Shown here: piece by piece, positions 41,835-50,085 of the stretch
Position numbering within the stretch: the first letter of the stretch is position 1
Layout of the letters: every line of letters begins with the position of its first letter
Source of the DNA: JAJDTT01 sp965116695
GTDB lineage: Bacteria > Acidobacteriota > UBA6911 > RPQK01 > JAJDTT01
Length of the DNA: 64,000 nt
Assembly (NCBI GenBank): GCA_965116695.1
Contig: OZ220706.1
Coordinates: 4,588,001-4,652,000, forward strand
Reading direction: 5' to 3'
Program-made: the position numbers and the translations under genes
The notes under the pieces: generated by a model
The model's input: the letters and a program-made list of their open reading frames with translations, nothing else
The model's database searches: none
What the model was told of the DNA's origin: nothing

Positions 41835-42169
41835 AGGATCCTGCTCAAAGAACTGCTTTCCGGAGTTTTCCCGACCGCGATTCCCGAAACGAACTCTGAT
41901 CGTGTGGCCGCCGGTGCTGTTCCATCCTGGCGGTCAGCGGCGGCATTCGCCGCACGTTATCTTCGCTGGCGCCGCCCGGCACCGGCTCAACCCTCATTGA
42001 ACCGGAACCAACCGGCATCCTCACTTCAGCCGATCGCCTCCGGCGCCGGAGATACCTCTGTGCAGCATCTTTCCCCGTTCCAGGTCCGTGCTTGCCGGAA
42101 CCCGGAAACGCCGCGTTCGGAGATCCAAATTCAGCCTGCCAAGGTGTTACAATACCGGGCAAAGGCGCC
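41835..42169 (+). other. 335-nt intergenic region before the (p)ppGpp gene
   Basis: No convincing gene. TACAAT at 42148-42153 is a good -10 for the downstream gene, 16 nt before its ATG; no strong -35 is visible at 16-18 nt spacing. The remainder is GC-rich with several Pro/Arg-type spurious frames and no hairpin followed by a T run. Confidence 0.5.
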
Positions 42170-44335
42170 ATGATCCGTTACGAGGACTTGGAGGAGAAGG
42201 TCCTCAACTACTATCCCAACGCAGACCTGGATAGTCTTCGGAAAGCGTACGTCTTCTCTGCCCGGGAGCACAAGGGTCAGGTCCGCCAGTCCGGTGAACC
42301 GTATCTTTCCCATCCCCTCGAGGTGGCCAATATCCTGGCCGAGATGCGGCTGGATGAAGCCTGTGTCAGCGTCGGCCTGCTCCATGACGTGGTCGAGGAC
42401 ACTCTCACGCCCATCGAGATGATCCATGACTATTTCGGCGGCGAGATCAGTCATCTGGTGGACGGCGTCACCAAGATCAGCCAGATTCAATTCTCTTCGC
42501 GGGAACAGCGTCAGGCCGAGAACTTCCGGAAACTGCTTCTGGCTATGGTGGATGACGTCCGAGTCATCCTGGTCAAGCTGGCTGACCGGCTTCACAACAT
42601 GCGGACGCTGCAGTATCTGGCTCCAAACAAGCGGCGTGACATCGCCCAGGAAACGCTCGACATCTACGCTCCGATTGCCCACCGACTCGGCATGGCCAAG
42701 ATCCGGGAAGAGTTGGAGGATCTGGCGTTCGCCAACCTGGACCCGGCCGCCTATCAGGACCTGACCGCCCAGATCGAGAAAAAGAAGATCGACAGCCGGG
42801 AGTTCATTCGGGACCTTTCCGCCCGGCTGGTGAAACAACTGGCGGAGCAGGGCGTCAAGGCTCGGATCGAGAGTCGTACCAAGCGCATCTACAGCACCTA
42901 TCAGAAGATGATGCGCCAGAAGATTCCCCTGGATCAGGTCTACGACTTCATCGCCATTCGGGTCCTCGTGGATACCGTTCGCGATTGTTACTCCGTCCTG
43001 GGGCTGGTCAACAACCTCTGGCGCCCGGTGCCGAACCGCATCAAGGACTTCATCGCCATGCCCAGGGGCAACATGTACCAGTCTCTTCATACCAGCGTCG
43101 TGGGGTCCAACGGCCAACCGTTCGAAGTCCAGATCCGGACCTACGAAATGCACCACATAGCGGAGGAGGGGATCGCCGCACATTGGAAATACAAGGAGGG
43201 CAGGCTTCAGAACGACGACGAAGACAAACGCTTTACCTGGTTGCGCCAGCTATTGGAGACCTACCGGGAAGGTGACGATCCTCACCAGTTCCTGAGCAAC
43301 CTCAAGATCGATCTCTACCCCGAAGAGGTCTACACCTTCACACCCAAGGGGGAGGTGGTGACTCTTCCGCGAGGGGCGACCCCGGTGGACTTCGCCTACT
43401 ACATCCACACCGAGGTGGGAAATCGATGCGTCGGGGCCAAAGTGAGCGGACGCATCGTTCCCCTGAAATACGAGCTCAGGAATGGAGAGATGGTCGAGAT
43501 CTCGACCTCGGGAGAGGGGCGCCCCAGCCGGGACTGGCTCACCTTCGTCAGGACCTCCCGCGCCCGCAACGCGATCCGGCGATGGCTGAATCAGCGTCAG
43601 AAGGAGGAGGCGCTGGAGCTGGGCCGCAAGCTTTTGGAGAAGGAGTCCCGGAGGCTCGGTCTCAGCCTCAAGAATCTTTCGTCCCGTTTGGAGGCAGTGG
43701 TCGAGGAGTTCAAGGCCCCGGACGTCGAGAATCTCCTGATCAGTGTCGGATACGGCAAGATTCGCGCCCGCCAGGTCGTCCGTCGGATCGAGCCGGAAAA
43801 GGTTCCTCAGCAGAAGCCGGCCGACGGCATTCCGTTCGGGGGCATCAGCCCGAGAAAGCCGTCATCCGATTCCGATTCGACCATCCGGGTCAAGGGACAC
43901 GATGATCTGCTGGTTGTCCGGGCGCGATGCTGCAATCCCATCCAGGGGGAGCCGATCGTGGGTTACATCACGCTGGGGCGGGGTATTTCGGTGCATTCCC
44001 GGAATTGTCCCAACGTGGAGAACCTGCTCCTCAATCCGGAACGCACGCTCGACGTCCAATGGAGCGACGGCGCCGGAGAGACCCGTTATCCCGTTCGTAT
44101 CTCCATCTCCACCGAGGATCGTCCGGGGGTGCTGGCAGACATCACGTCCGCCGTGTCCGAATTGAAGACCAACATCGTCGACGCTCAGGCCCGCACGGTC
44201 GGCAGCCAGTTCGGTGAGATCGAAATCACCGTGGAAGTGCGGGACATGGGCCACCTGAACAAGATCCTCCACTTTCTCAAGGGCATCTCCGGCGTACACG
44301 CGGTTGACCGTACCCGGAGTGGGTCCGGGAGATAG
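42170..44335 (+). CDS. rel: Bifunctional (p)ppGpp synthetase/hydrolase (Rel/SpoT)
   Basis: 721 residues from ATG 42170. HD hydrolase domain with HDVVEDT (72-78) and VKLADRLHNMRTLQYL. Synthetase domain with RTKRIYSTYQKMMRQKIPLD and YDFIAIRVLVDTVRDCYSVL, then MPRGNMYQSLHTSV and FEVQIRTYEMHHIAEEGIAA. The regulatory half contains TGS (VYTFTPKGEVVTLPRGATPV), a helical and zinc-finger-type region (ARCCNPIQGEPIVGYITLGR, VHSRNCPN) and a C-terminal ACT domain (DRPGVLADITSAVSELKTN). Both catalytic sites look intact, so it should make and degrade the alarmone. It has its own -10 just upstream. Confidence 0.96.
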   Translation: MIRYEDLEEKVLNYYPNADLDSLRKAYVFSAREHKGQVRQSGEPYLSHPLEVANILAEMRLDEACVSVGLLHDVVEDTLTPIEMIHDYFGGEISHLVDGVTKISQIQFSSREQRQAENFRKLLLAMVDDVRVILVKLADRLHNMRTLQYLAPNKRRDIAQETLDIYAPIAHRLGMAKIREELEDLAFANLDPAAYQDLTAQIEKKKIDSREFIRDLSARLVKQLAEQGVKARIESRTKRIYSTYQKMMRQKIPLDQVYDFIAIRVLVDTVRDCYSVLGLVNNLWRPVPNRIKDFIAMPRGNMYQSLHTSVVGSNGQPFEVQIRTYEMHHIAEEGIAAHWKYKEGRLQNDDEDKRFTWLRQLLETYREGDDPHQFLSNLKIDLYPEEVYTFTPKGEVVTLPRGATPVDFAYYIHTEVGNRCVGAKVSGRIVPLKYELRNGEMVEISTSGEGRPSRDWLTFVRTSRARNAIRRWLNQRQKEEALELGRKLLEKESRRLGLSLKNLSSRLEAVVEEFKAPDVENLLISVGYGKIRARQVVRRIEPEKVPQQKPADGIPFGGISPRKPSSDSDSTIRVKGHDDLLVVRARCCNPIQGEPIVGYITLGRGISVHSRNCPNVENLLLNPERTLDVQWSDGAGETRYPVRISISTEDRPGVLADITSAVSELKTNIVDAQARTVGSQFGEIEITVEVRDMGHLNKILHFLKGISGVHAVDRTRSGSGR

Positions 44336-44360
44336 AGTTCCGGATGGCAGGGGAATCGGG

Positions 44361-44558
44361 TCAGGGGATGGCGGGTTTCTGAACGCGGCCGTTTTTCAGG
44401 CACTTGGCGCAGACGCGGACTCGGCGCGTGGTCCCGTTGATAGTGGCGCGGACCCGCTGAAGATTGAGGCTCCACTTGCGCCGGGACCGATTGTGGGCAT
44501 GGGAAACCTTGTTCCCGAACTGAGGCCGTTTCTTGCAGAATTGACAAACTTTCGCCAT
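44361..44558 (-). CDS. rpmB: 50S ribosomal protein L28
   Basis: 65 residues from ATG 44558 (MAKVCQFCKKRPQFGNKVSH). It has SHAHNRSRRKWSLNLQRVRA and RVRVCAKCLKNGRV. CxxC pairs at both ends (CQFC, CAKC) mark the zinc-binding form of L28. It is transcribed against its neighbours from a promoter with a perfect TTGACA -35. rpmG is not adjacent, so this is a solitary L28 gene. Confidence 0.96.
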   Translation of the reverse strand: MAKVCQFCKKRPQFGNKVSHAHNRSRRKWSLNLQRVRATINGTTRRVRVCAKCLKNGRVQKPAIP

Positions 44559-44582
44559 CGCTGAATCCACTCGCGAGATGGA

Positions 44583-44612
44583 TTTTTACCACTCTGGTCC
44601 GAAGGCTGTCAA
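44583..44612 (-). promoter_or_regulatory. Promoter of rpmB
   Basis: Minus strand: TTGACA (44612-44607), 18-nt spacer, TAAAAA (44588-44583), 24 nt before the start codon. The -35 is exact consensus and the -10 is AT-rich but imperfect. Confidence 0.6.
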
Positions 44613-44790
44613 GCCGCTTCTGCGGGTCGGAGAACCGTCACCAGCGACCGGTAGAATGTCCCTATCCAGATCGCTCGGTTCGGCGACTCTCCCACTCTGG
44701 AGCCAGGCGGCGCCATCCGCCGGTCTTCGTGTCACGGTGATTTGCTCGTGGATCCGGTGCGGAGTTCGTTGTAAGGGGGTGGAGTCCGAG

Positions 44791-45651
44791 ATGAAGATCG
44801 CTGTCATCGGGGCGGGAACCATGGGGCGTGGAATTGCGCATGTCTGTGCGGACCACGGCCATCAGGTCGTTCTCCAGGATGTCGATTCGAAAATCCTCGG
44901 CAACTCCATGGAGTTGATCCGGCGTGGTCTGGAGAAGTCGCTGCAGCGGGACTCCGTTGAAACGGGATCCGTCGCGGCGGTGCTGGATCGGATTCGGCCG
45001 ACGACCGGTTGGGAGGATGCGGCCGGATCGGAGATGGTCATCGAGGCCGTCGTGGAGAAATTCGAGTTGAAGCGGGAGGTTTTTCGCAGGTTGGGCGATC
45101 TGTGCGATCCTGGAGCCATTCTGGCCAGCAACACCTCTTCCATCCCCATCACGCGCCTGGCGGCCGCGACGAAGCGTCCGGAGCGCGTCATCGGCATGCA
45201 CTTCATGAATCCGGTTCCCAGGATGAAGCTGGTGGAAGTGATCCGGGGACTGCAGACGGATCGGGAGACGGTGGATTCTACGGTGGCGCTGGCCAAGCAA
45301 CTGGGGAAGGTCCCGGTGGAGGTCCGGGATTTCCCCGGGTTCGTGACCAATCGGATTCTCATGCCCATGATCAATGAGGCGGTCACGGCGTTGATGGAAG
45401 GGGTGGCCGAAGCGGAAGGCATCGATCGGATCATGCATCTGGGCATGAATCACCCCATGGGACCCTTGCGGCTGGCCGACCTCATCGGTCTTGACGTCTG
45501 CCTGCACGTGATGGAGGTCCTGTTCGATGGTTTCAAGGATCCCAAGTATCGGCCTTGCCCGCTGTTGAGACAGATGGTGGATGCCGGATGGTTGGGCCGC
45601 AAGACCGGACGGGGTTTCTATACCTACCCGGGTCTTGGTGAAAGACGATGA
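44791..45651 (+). CDS. 3-hydroxybutyryl-CoA/3-hydroxyacyl-CoA dehydrogenase
   Basis: 286 residues from ATG 44791, with AAGGGGGTGGAG upstream; the longer frame upstream is antisense to the rpmB promoter region. Rossmann NAD motif MKIAVIGAGTMGRGIAHVCA, then VIEAVVEKFELKREVFRRLG, ASNTSSIPITRLAAA and the catalytic His in GMHFMNPVPRMKLVEVIRG, followed by DFPGFVTNRILMPMINEA. It oxidises 3-hydroxyacyl-CoA (or reduces acetoacetyl-CoA) in fatty-acid or butyrate-type metabolism. The stop overlaps a possible first ATG of recA. The isolated position gives no clue to chain length. Confidence 0.93.
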   Translation: MKIAVIGAGTMGRGIAHVCADHGHQVVLQDVDSKILGNSMELIRRGLEKSLQRDSVETGSVAAVLDRIRPTTGWEDAAGSEMVIEAVVEKFELKREVFRRLGDLCDPGAILASNTSSIPITRLAAATKRPERVIGMHFMNPVPRMKLVEVIRGLQTDRETVDSTVALAKQLGKVPVEVRDFPGFVTNRILMPMINEAVTALMEGVAEAEGIDRIMHLGMNHPMGPLRLADLIGLDVCLHVMEVLFDGFKDPKYRPCPLLRQMVDAGWLGRKTGRGFYTYPGLGERR

Positions 45652-45692
45652 AAGGAAGGGCGATGAAAGGAAGATTGGTGAAGGGAAAGAGA

Positions 45693-46733
45693 ATGGATGG
45701 ACGAGTGATGGATCAGAAACAGAGGCAAAGGGCGATCGAACTGGCGTTGACCCAGATCGAACGGCAGTTCGGGAAGGGTTCAATCATGAAGCTGGGGGAC
45801 CGCTCCAGATTGGACATCCCGGTGATCTCTTCCGGGTCCATATCCCTGGACTCGGCGCTGGGAATCGGCGGTTTTCCCCGGGGGCGGGTGATCGAGATCT
45901 ACGGACCCGAGTCCAGCGGCAAGACCACCATCGCTCTTCACGTGATCGCAGAGGCCCAGAAGACCGGCGGGACGGCGGCGTTCATCGACGCGGAACATGC
46001 CATGGATCCCAGGTATGCCTCGAATCTGGGCGTGAAGGTGGACGACCTGCTGGTCTCCCAGCCCGACTTTGGAGAACAGGCCCTGGAGATTGCCGAGGTC
46101 CTGGTGCGAAGCGGGGCACTGGACGTGGTCGTAGTCGATTCGGTCGCGGCGCTGGTGCCCCGGGCGGAGCTGGAGGGCGAAATGGGCGATCCCCACATGG
46201 GACTGCAGGCCAGGCTCATGTCCCAGGCGCTCCGGAAGCTCACCGCCATCGTCTCCAAGTCCCGGACCAGCCTGGTCTTCATCAACCAGGTGCGACAGAA
46301 AATCGGCGTCATGTTCGGCAACCCCGAGACCACCACGGGGGGCCGGGCCCTCAAGTTCTACTCCTCGATCCGTCTGGAAATCCGCCGGATCGCCGCCATC
46401 AAGGAAGGCGATCAGAACGTCGGGAACCGGACCCGGGCCAAGGTTGTGAAGAACAAGTTGGCGCCTCCGTTCCGGCAAGCCGAGTTCGACATTGCTTTCG
46501 GTTTGGGAATCTCCAAGGAAGGGGAGCTTCTGGACCTCGCCGTGGCCCAGGGGGTCGCCCAGAAGAGCGGCGCCTGGTTCTCCTACGGACGGGAGCGTCT
46601 CGGCCAGGGCCGCGAGAACGCCAAGCGGTACCTCAGAGACAACCAGGAGGCGTATCGCGAGATCGAGCACAAGGTCAAGATCAAGCTGGGCATCATCAAA
46701 CCTCTGAAGAAAGTGGAATCCGCCGGGAAATAG
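45693..46733 (+). CDS. recA: Recombinase RecA
   Basis: 346 residues using ATG 45693 (AAGGGAAAGAGA upstream). In-frame ATGs also occur at 45648, 45663 and 45708, the first two in a duplicated GATGAAAGGAAG. Motifs: IELALTQIERQFGKGSIMKL, Walker A GPESSGKTT, FIDAEHAMDPRYASNLGV, VVVDSVAALVPRAELEGEMG, LVFINQVRQKIGVMFGNPET. The C-terminal domain and Lys-rich tail (KVESAGK) are present. It carries out homologous recombination and triggers the SOS response. No recX follows, and I see no LexA box in the short gap upstream, where the message probably continues from the dehydrogenase gene. Confidence 0.97.
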   Translation: MDGRVMDQKQRQRAIELALTQIERQFGKGSIMKLGDRSRLDIPVISSGSISLDSALGIGGFPRGRVIEIYGPESSGKTTIALHVIAEAQKTGGTAAFIDAEHAMDPRYASNLGVKVDDLLVSQPDFGEQALEIAEVLVRSGALDVVVVDSVAALVPRAELEGEMGDPHMGLQARLMSQALRKLTAIVSKSRTSLVFINQVRQKIGVMFGNPETTTGGRALKFYSSIRLEIRRIAAIKEGDQNVGNRTRAKVVKNKLAPPFRQAEFDIAFGLGISKEGELLDLAVAQGVAQKSGAWFSYGRERLGQGRENAKRYLRDNQEAYREIEHKVKIKLGIIKPLKKVESAGK

Positions 46734-46753
46734 GGGGAGGACTTTCCTGCCCC
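46733..46753. repeat. GACTTTCCTG hairpin just after recA (copy 2)
   Basis: GGGGGAGGACTTTCCTGCCCC shares the ACTTTCCTG loop and flanking G/C arms with the element directly after the stop codon at 4546. The placement right behind a stop is the same. Confidence 0.45.
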
Positions 46754-46838
46754 GCCTCTTCATTACCGCTCCGCCACGCCCCAGACTGAATACCGTGGCG
46801 GCTGAAGCCGGTGGCTGCTAAGATCATCCGGTCCCGGT

Positions 46839-46913
46839 TCGGGGGTCGTCCAATTGGTAGGACAGCGGCCTTTGGAGCCGCCGATCCAGGTTCGAGTCCT
46901 GGCCCCCGAGCCA
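46839..46913 (+). tRNA. tRNA-Gln (anticodon TTG), CCA encoded
   Basis: Acceptor TCGGGGG/CCCCCGA, discriminator G and encoded CCA. D arm GTCC/GGAC; anticodon stem GCGGC/GCCGC with loop CTTTGGA gives TTG; T arm CCAGG-TTCGAGT-CCTGG. A TAAGAT -10-like hexamer lies at 46819-46824. Confidence 0.97.
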
Positions 46914-47014
46914 TCCGTTCTACACTTCAGACCGGATACAGTCAGGTCCGCTCGAAACCTGTTCCAGAGCAGCGAACCCTTCCGTTCCGCGCGGCGGTTC
47001 AGACTGAGGACTAC

Positions 47015-47383
47015 TCACCTGCACGCCGCGCAGCGACCATAGAGAATCAACTCGTGGCCGTCGACCTCGAAGCCCTCCGGAGCCAGCTCCTCGACATTAT
47101 CCGGACACCTCTCGACGTCGAATGCCAGATCGCAGGCGCGGCAGAGGAAGTGGTGGTGATGCGGGCGGTCGGCCAACTCGTACCGGATCCCGCCGCCCGG
47201 AAGCTCCACTTCCGACAACCACCCCTCACCCGCGAGGATCTTCACATTCCGGTAGACGGTGGCCAGTCCGAGTGACGGCATCATCAGTTGGCCGTGCTCA
47301 AGGACCTCTCCGGCCGTGAGGGGGCGCCCGGTGTTCCTGAACACGCTGCGGATGGCGCGGCGCTGACGGGTGTCTCGTTTCAT
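47015..47383 (-). CDS. Fur-family metalloregulator (Fur/Zur type)
   Basis: 122 residues from ATG 47383. Winged helix: TRQRRAIRSVFRNTGRPLTA, LGLATVYRNVKILAGEGWLS (the ATVYRN recognition helix). Metal region: RPHHHHFLCRACDLAFDVE and a C-terminal CAACR, giving two CxxC pairs for structural zinc plus a His cluster. It is shorter than many Fur proteins at the C-terminus. It lies 81 nt downstream of a MerC-family gene whose promoter carries a Fur-type palindrome, so zinc- or iron-dependent autoregulation of the pair is likely. Zur is the better guess from the MerC context. Confidence 0.9.
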   Translation of the reverse strand: MKRDTRQRRAIRSVFRNTGRPLTAGEVLEHGQLMMPSLGLATVYRNVKILAGEGWLSEVELPGGGIRYELADRPHHHHFLCRACDLAFDVERCPDNVEELAPEGFEVDGHELILYGRCAACR

Positions 47384-47464
47384 CGAAGTGGGCGTGACGG
47401 AGGAGTCGTTTCGTGACCAACGATATCGACGGAGGGCCGAGCGACCCGCCGCGTGCGGCCGTCG

Positions 47465-47929
47465 TCACCCTCCGCCATCCGCTCGTTCCTCGTCGGCGCA
47501 TACCGAACACGCGTTCGCCTGACAGATCCGGGCACTCTGCAACAAGGCGGCTGCCAGGATCAGACTGCCGGCGGCCGATGTGACAGTTTCGGGCAGCGGC
47601 TCGAGCCAACCGGCGAGGGAGGCTGCCCAGAGTGCCGCTCCTCCAACGAAGGTGAGGACCACGGCAGCATTCCGGCAAGCCGAGCCCAGCACGAGCATTA
47701 CCGCGCCGAGAAAGACTGTCCCGACCCACACGGTTCGTTCGACGCCTTCAGAGAGCGCAAGCGCCGGTGCCGCCGCGACCAGGAACGGCGTGAGCGCGCA
47801 GTGCAGGCCACACCAGGCCGCCGCACACGCCGCGAGTCGCGATCCGGTGGCCAGATGCGCGTTCGACGGGACCGTTGCGAGAACGCCCTTCATGGATTCG
47901 CGTCGGCGGTTGGGGCGGAAGATCTGCAT
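47465..47929 (-). CDS. MerC-domain membrane protein
   Basis: 154 residues from ATG 47929, with AGGA 6 nt upstream. Four membrane helices, the first around ACAAAWCGLHCALTPFLVAA. The LHCALTP motif is typical of MerC-like proteins in many bacteria. Later helices read TVWVGTVFLGAVMLVLGSAC, AVVLTFVGGAALWAASLAGW and SAAGSLILAAALLQSA, and the C-terminus has CQANACSVC, a possible soft-metal site. Classical MerC transports Hg(II). Relatives located beside Fur/Zur genes are thought to handle zinc or other metals. No merA, merR or merT is nearby, so mercury resistance is unlikely. Confidence 0.85.
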   Translation of the reverse strand: MQIFRPNRRRESMKGVLATVPSNAHLATGSRLAACAAAWCGLHCALTPFLVAAAPALALSEGVERTVWVGTVFLGAVMLVLGSACRNAAVVLTFVGGAALWAASLAGWLEPLPETVTSAAGSLILAAALLQSARICQANACSVCADEERADGGG

Positions 47930-47946
47930 GTGAAGTCCTGAGCCAT

Positions 47947-47976
47947 AATGATAATCGATTCTCATTTTTTTCGCAA
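47947..47976 (-). promoter_or_regulatory. MerC promoter overlapped by a Fur/Zur-type palindrome
   Basis: Minus-strand TTGCGA (47976-47971), 17-nt spacer, TATCAT (47953-47948). The palindrome AATGATAATCGATTCTCATT (47947-47966) covers the -10 and spacer. Its half sites TGATAAT and ATTCTCA differ by one base when inverted, around a central CG. This matches Fur-superfamily boxes and would block RNA polymerase when bound. Confidence 0.75.
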
Positions 47977-48094
47977 GCGGCTGCCCGCGGCGCCTCAGGT
48001 CCGCCGTGTCTGATTCCGCCACGGCAAGAATTAAGGACCAGGTTCGTGGTTTCAACCCACACGGGTTGATCGAAGACGCCGGCACCACGGACTG

Positions 48095-49873
48095 TTAACC
48101 GTGGTGGCCCTTAAGAGAGATTTCTCCGACGAATCCTCTGATACCCCGTTTCAGCAGCGAAAACGTGTAGAGACCCGCCAGCAGGATCAGGCACAGGAGT
48201 TCCAGGTTGGCGGGAGCGCCGGCCGCGGAACCCTCCAGCGCCGTGGCCTGGGTCCGGGGCAGAATCGCGTTGGTCAGGTATCCCATCGCCACGGAAAGCA
48301 GGATGATGGTGATGCTGAAACAGAGGGCGATCCTGCGGCCGTGCAGTCGCGCCAGGACACCGAAGGTGGTCACGTTCGTGGCGGGTCCGGTCAAGAGAAA
48401 CGCCAGCGCAGCGCCTGGAGAGACTCCTTTGAAAATGAGGATCGCGACAAACGGGGTGGCGCTGGAGGCGCAGACGTAAGTGGGAAGCCCAAGTATGGCG
48501 AACGCCGGGACCTCCAACGCCGCGGGCAATCGCTGGAGCCAACTCGTCGGCAGGAACGCCTCCACTACGGCCGCCAGAATCAGGCCGAAGACGATCCAGG
48601 GCGCAGTGTGATCGACGGCATCCCCGAATCCGTTCGAGAGACCCTGCCGAATTTTCTGACCCAGGGGCAGTGAAGCCGGGCTTCCACCACGTTCCTCCGG
48701 CTCGGTGCGACTGCCGGGACGCGGCACCAGGCGTCCCACGATCCATCCCACGAGCAGGGCCACCAGGGCAGCGGCGACGACGCGAACGATGGTCATTTTT
48801 CCCCCCAGGAGGGGGATGGAGAGAAGGACCGCATCGAGTCCCAGTTCCGGTGTCGAGATGAGAAATGCCATGGCGGCCGTAGCGGGAGCGCCGCTCCGGA
48901 TCAAGGTCCGGTACAGGGGGACCACGCCACAGGAGCAGATCGGGAAGGGCAGGCCGACGGCCATTCCCCGCATCGCCTGGTTCCACTGCCGGCCGCGGCG
49001 TATCCAGGCGATGGAGGATCGGGTCAGGAAGGAGCTCATGAATCCCGCAACCAGGTAGGCGATCAGCAGTGCGGGCGCCCCCTTCAGAGCCAGTTGGAAG
49101 AAAGTCGAGACGATTCTCTCTCCGGCGGCGGCGTGAGGGAAATGCTCGACCTGAAACAGGGCCGTCAGCAGGACCACTCCCAGCAGCGAACCCGCACCCG
49201 AGAACCATCTCTGCATCCCGGATCCGGCCGGGACGAGGCCACCGATCTTCGACCGCGTCAGTTGCAGGGTCGCATGGAGCAGGAAACCCGCCGTAAGCGC
49301 CTGGAACCAATCCGCGCTCTGTCCGTACGGTTCGGCGAGGACTCCGGGTCCCCGGAAGAAGCCCAAGCCGGTGCTGAGCAGGAGGGGCGCCAAAGCGCCG
49401 GCCGCTTTCCAGGAGCCGTTTCCCGAGCGCAAAAGCCACCAGATCGCGAGACCCACGGGAAAACGGTACGAGACGACGGCCAACGAGAGAAGATGCCAGC
49501 CGGATTCGACATCGTAGGCCCGCGCGCTGAGGACGGCGCCGTCCGTGGCCGAGTGTAAACAGAGTCCCAGCAAGCCCAGAACCAGGGCCGTCTGGTGAAT
49601 TCGAACGGGCCGTTCGGGAAAGAACCGCTTGGCCAGGCCGGGAGCCAATATCCCTGCCAGACCGAAGAAAACGGCTTCCCAGTGGCCGCGGATGAGGATC
49701 GGCAGCAGGATGCTCAGGAACAGGACACCAGGCAGGGTCACGAAGATGAACCCATCCAGAAGGATCAGCATCCTCCGGTGGGCTCGCGCCAAATGGCAGA
49801 TGAGCGGTCCCAGGCAGAGACTCAGCAAGCTGGCCAGCAGCAGTTGACTATCGCCGGTGCTCAACTCTCCCAT
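48095..49873 (-). CDS. ZIP-like / DUF318 permease fusion (SO_0444-type metal efflux)
   Basis: 592 residues from ATG 49873. The N-terminal ~220 residues have six or so helices and a LGLCLHSATDGAVLSA segment like the metal-binding HxxxDG helix of ZIP transporters. The C-terminal half is a DUF318/ArsP-like permease with GLPFPICSCGVVPLYRTLIR, the Cys-x-Cys-Gly motif, STPELGLDAVLLSI, LGLPTYVCASSATPFVAIL and LTGPATNVTTFG. The combination corresponds to the SO_0444 family annotated as Cu/Zn efflux. It lies just upstream of the MerC and Fur genes on the same strand, pointing to a metal-homeostasis cassette. Direction of transport is inferred. Confidence 0.82.
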   Translation of the reverse strand: MGELSTGDSQLLLASLLSLCLGPLICHLARAHRRMLILLDGFIFVTLPGVLFLSILLPILIRGHWEAVFFGLAGILAPGLAKRFFPERPVRIHQTALVLGLLGLCLHSATDGAVLSARAYDVESGWHLLSLAVVSYRFPVGLAIWWLLRSGNGSWKAAGALAPLLLSTGLGFFRGPGVLAEPYGQSADWFQALTAGFLLHATLQLTRSKIGGLVPAGSGMQRWFSGAGSLLGVVLLTALFQVEHFPHAAAGERIVSTFFQLALKGAPALLIAYLVAGFMSSFLTRSSIAWIRRGRQWNQAMRGMAVGLPFPICSCGVVPLYRTLIRSGAPATAAMAFLISTPELGLDAVLLSIPLLGGKMTIVRVVAAALVALLVGWIVGRLVPRPGSRTEPEERGGSPASLPLGQKIRQGLSNGFGDAVDHTAPWIVFGLILAAVVEAFLPTSWLQRLPAALEVPAFAILGLPTYVCASSATPFVAILIFKGVSPGAALAFLLTGPATNVTTFGVLARLHGRRIALCFSITIILLSVAMGYLTNAILPRTQATALEGSAAGAPANLELLCLILLAGLYTFSLLKRGIRGFVGEISLKGHHG

Positions 49874-50085
49874 CCAGTTCGTAAATGCGACCGATGTTCA
49901 CCTCTCGCCCTGTCGTCCGGAAGTTGGATTATATCTGTTTGGAGACGGGATACGCACTGGTCCGGGACCGGTCTCAGGGTTCCTGCGACGGGATCGGAAG
50001 AGCCGGAATCGGAACTCAATCCAGAAACGAAACGCCGCTCGAGCCGGGAGAATTATTCGCCCAAAGCTGGTAGTTTCGTTAACTC

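Noticed and set aside
47015..47929. Mercury-resistance (mer) operon
   Set aside because: Only a MerC-like protein is present; there is no merA, merT, merP or merR, and the regulator is Fur-type, so zinc or another metal is more likely.
49874..50085. Riboswitch (SAM or cobalamin) before the MetE-like gene
   Set aside because: I looked for SAM- and B12-box-like sequences in the 212-nt gap and saw none; only a TATATC -10-like string.
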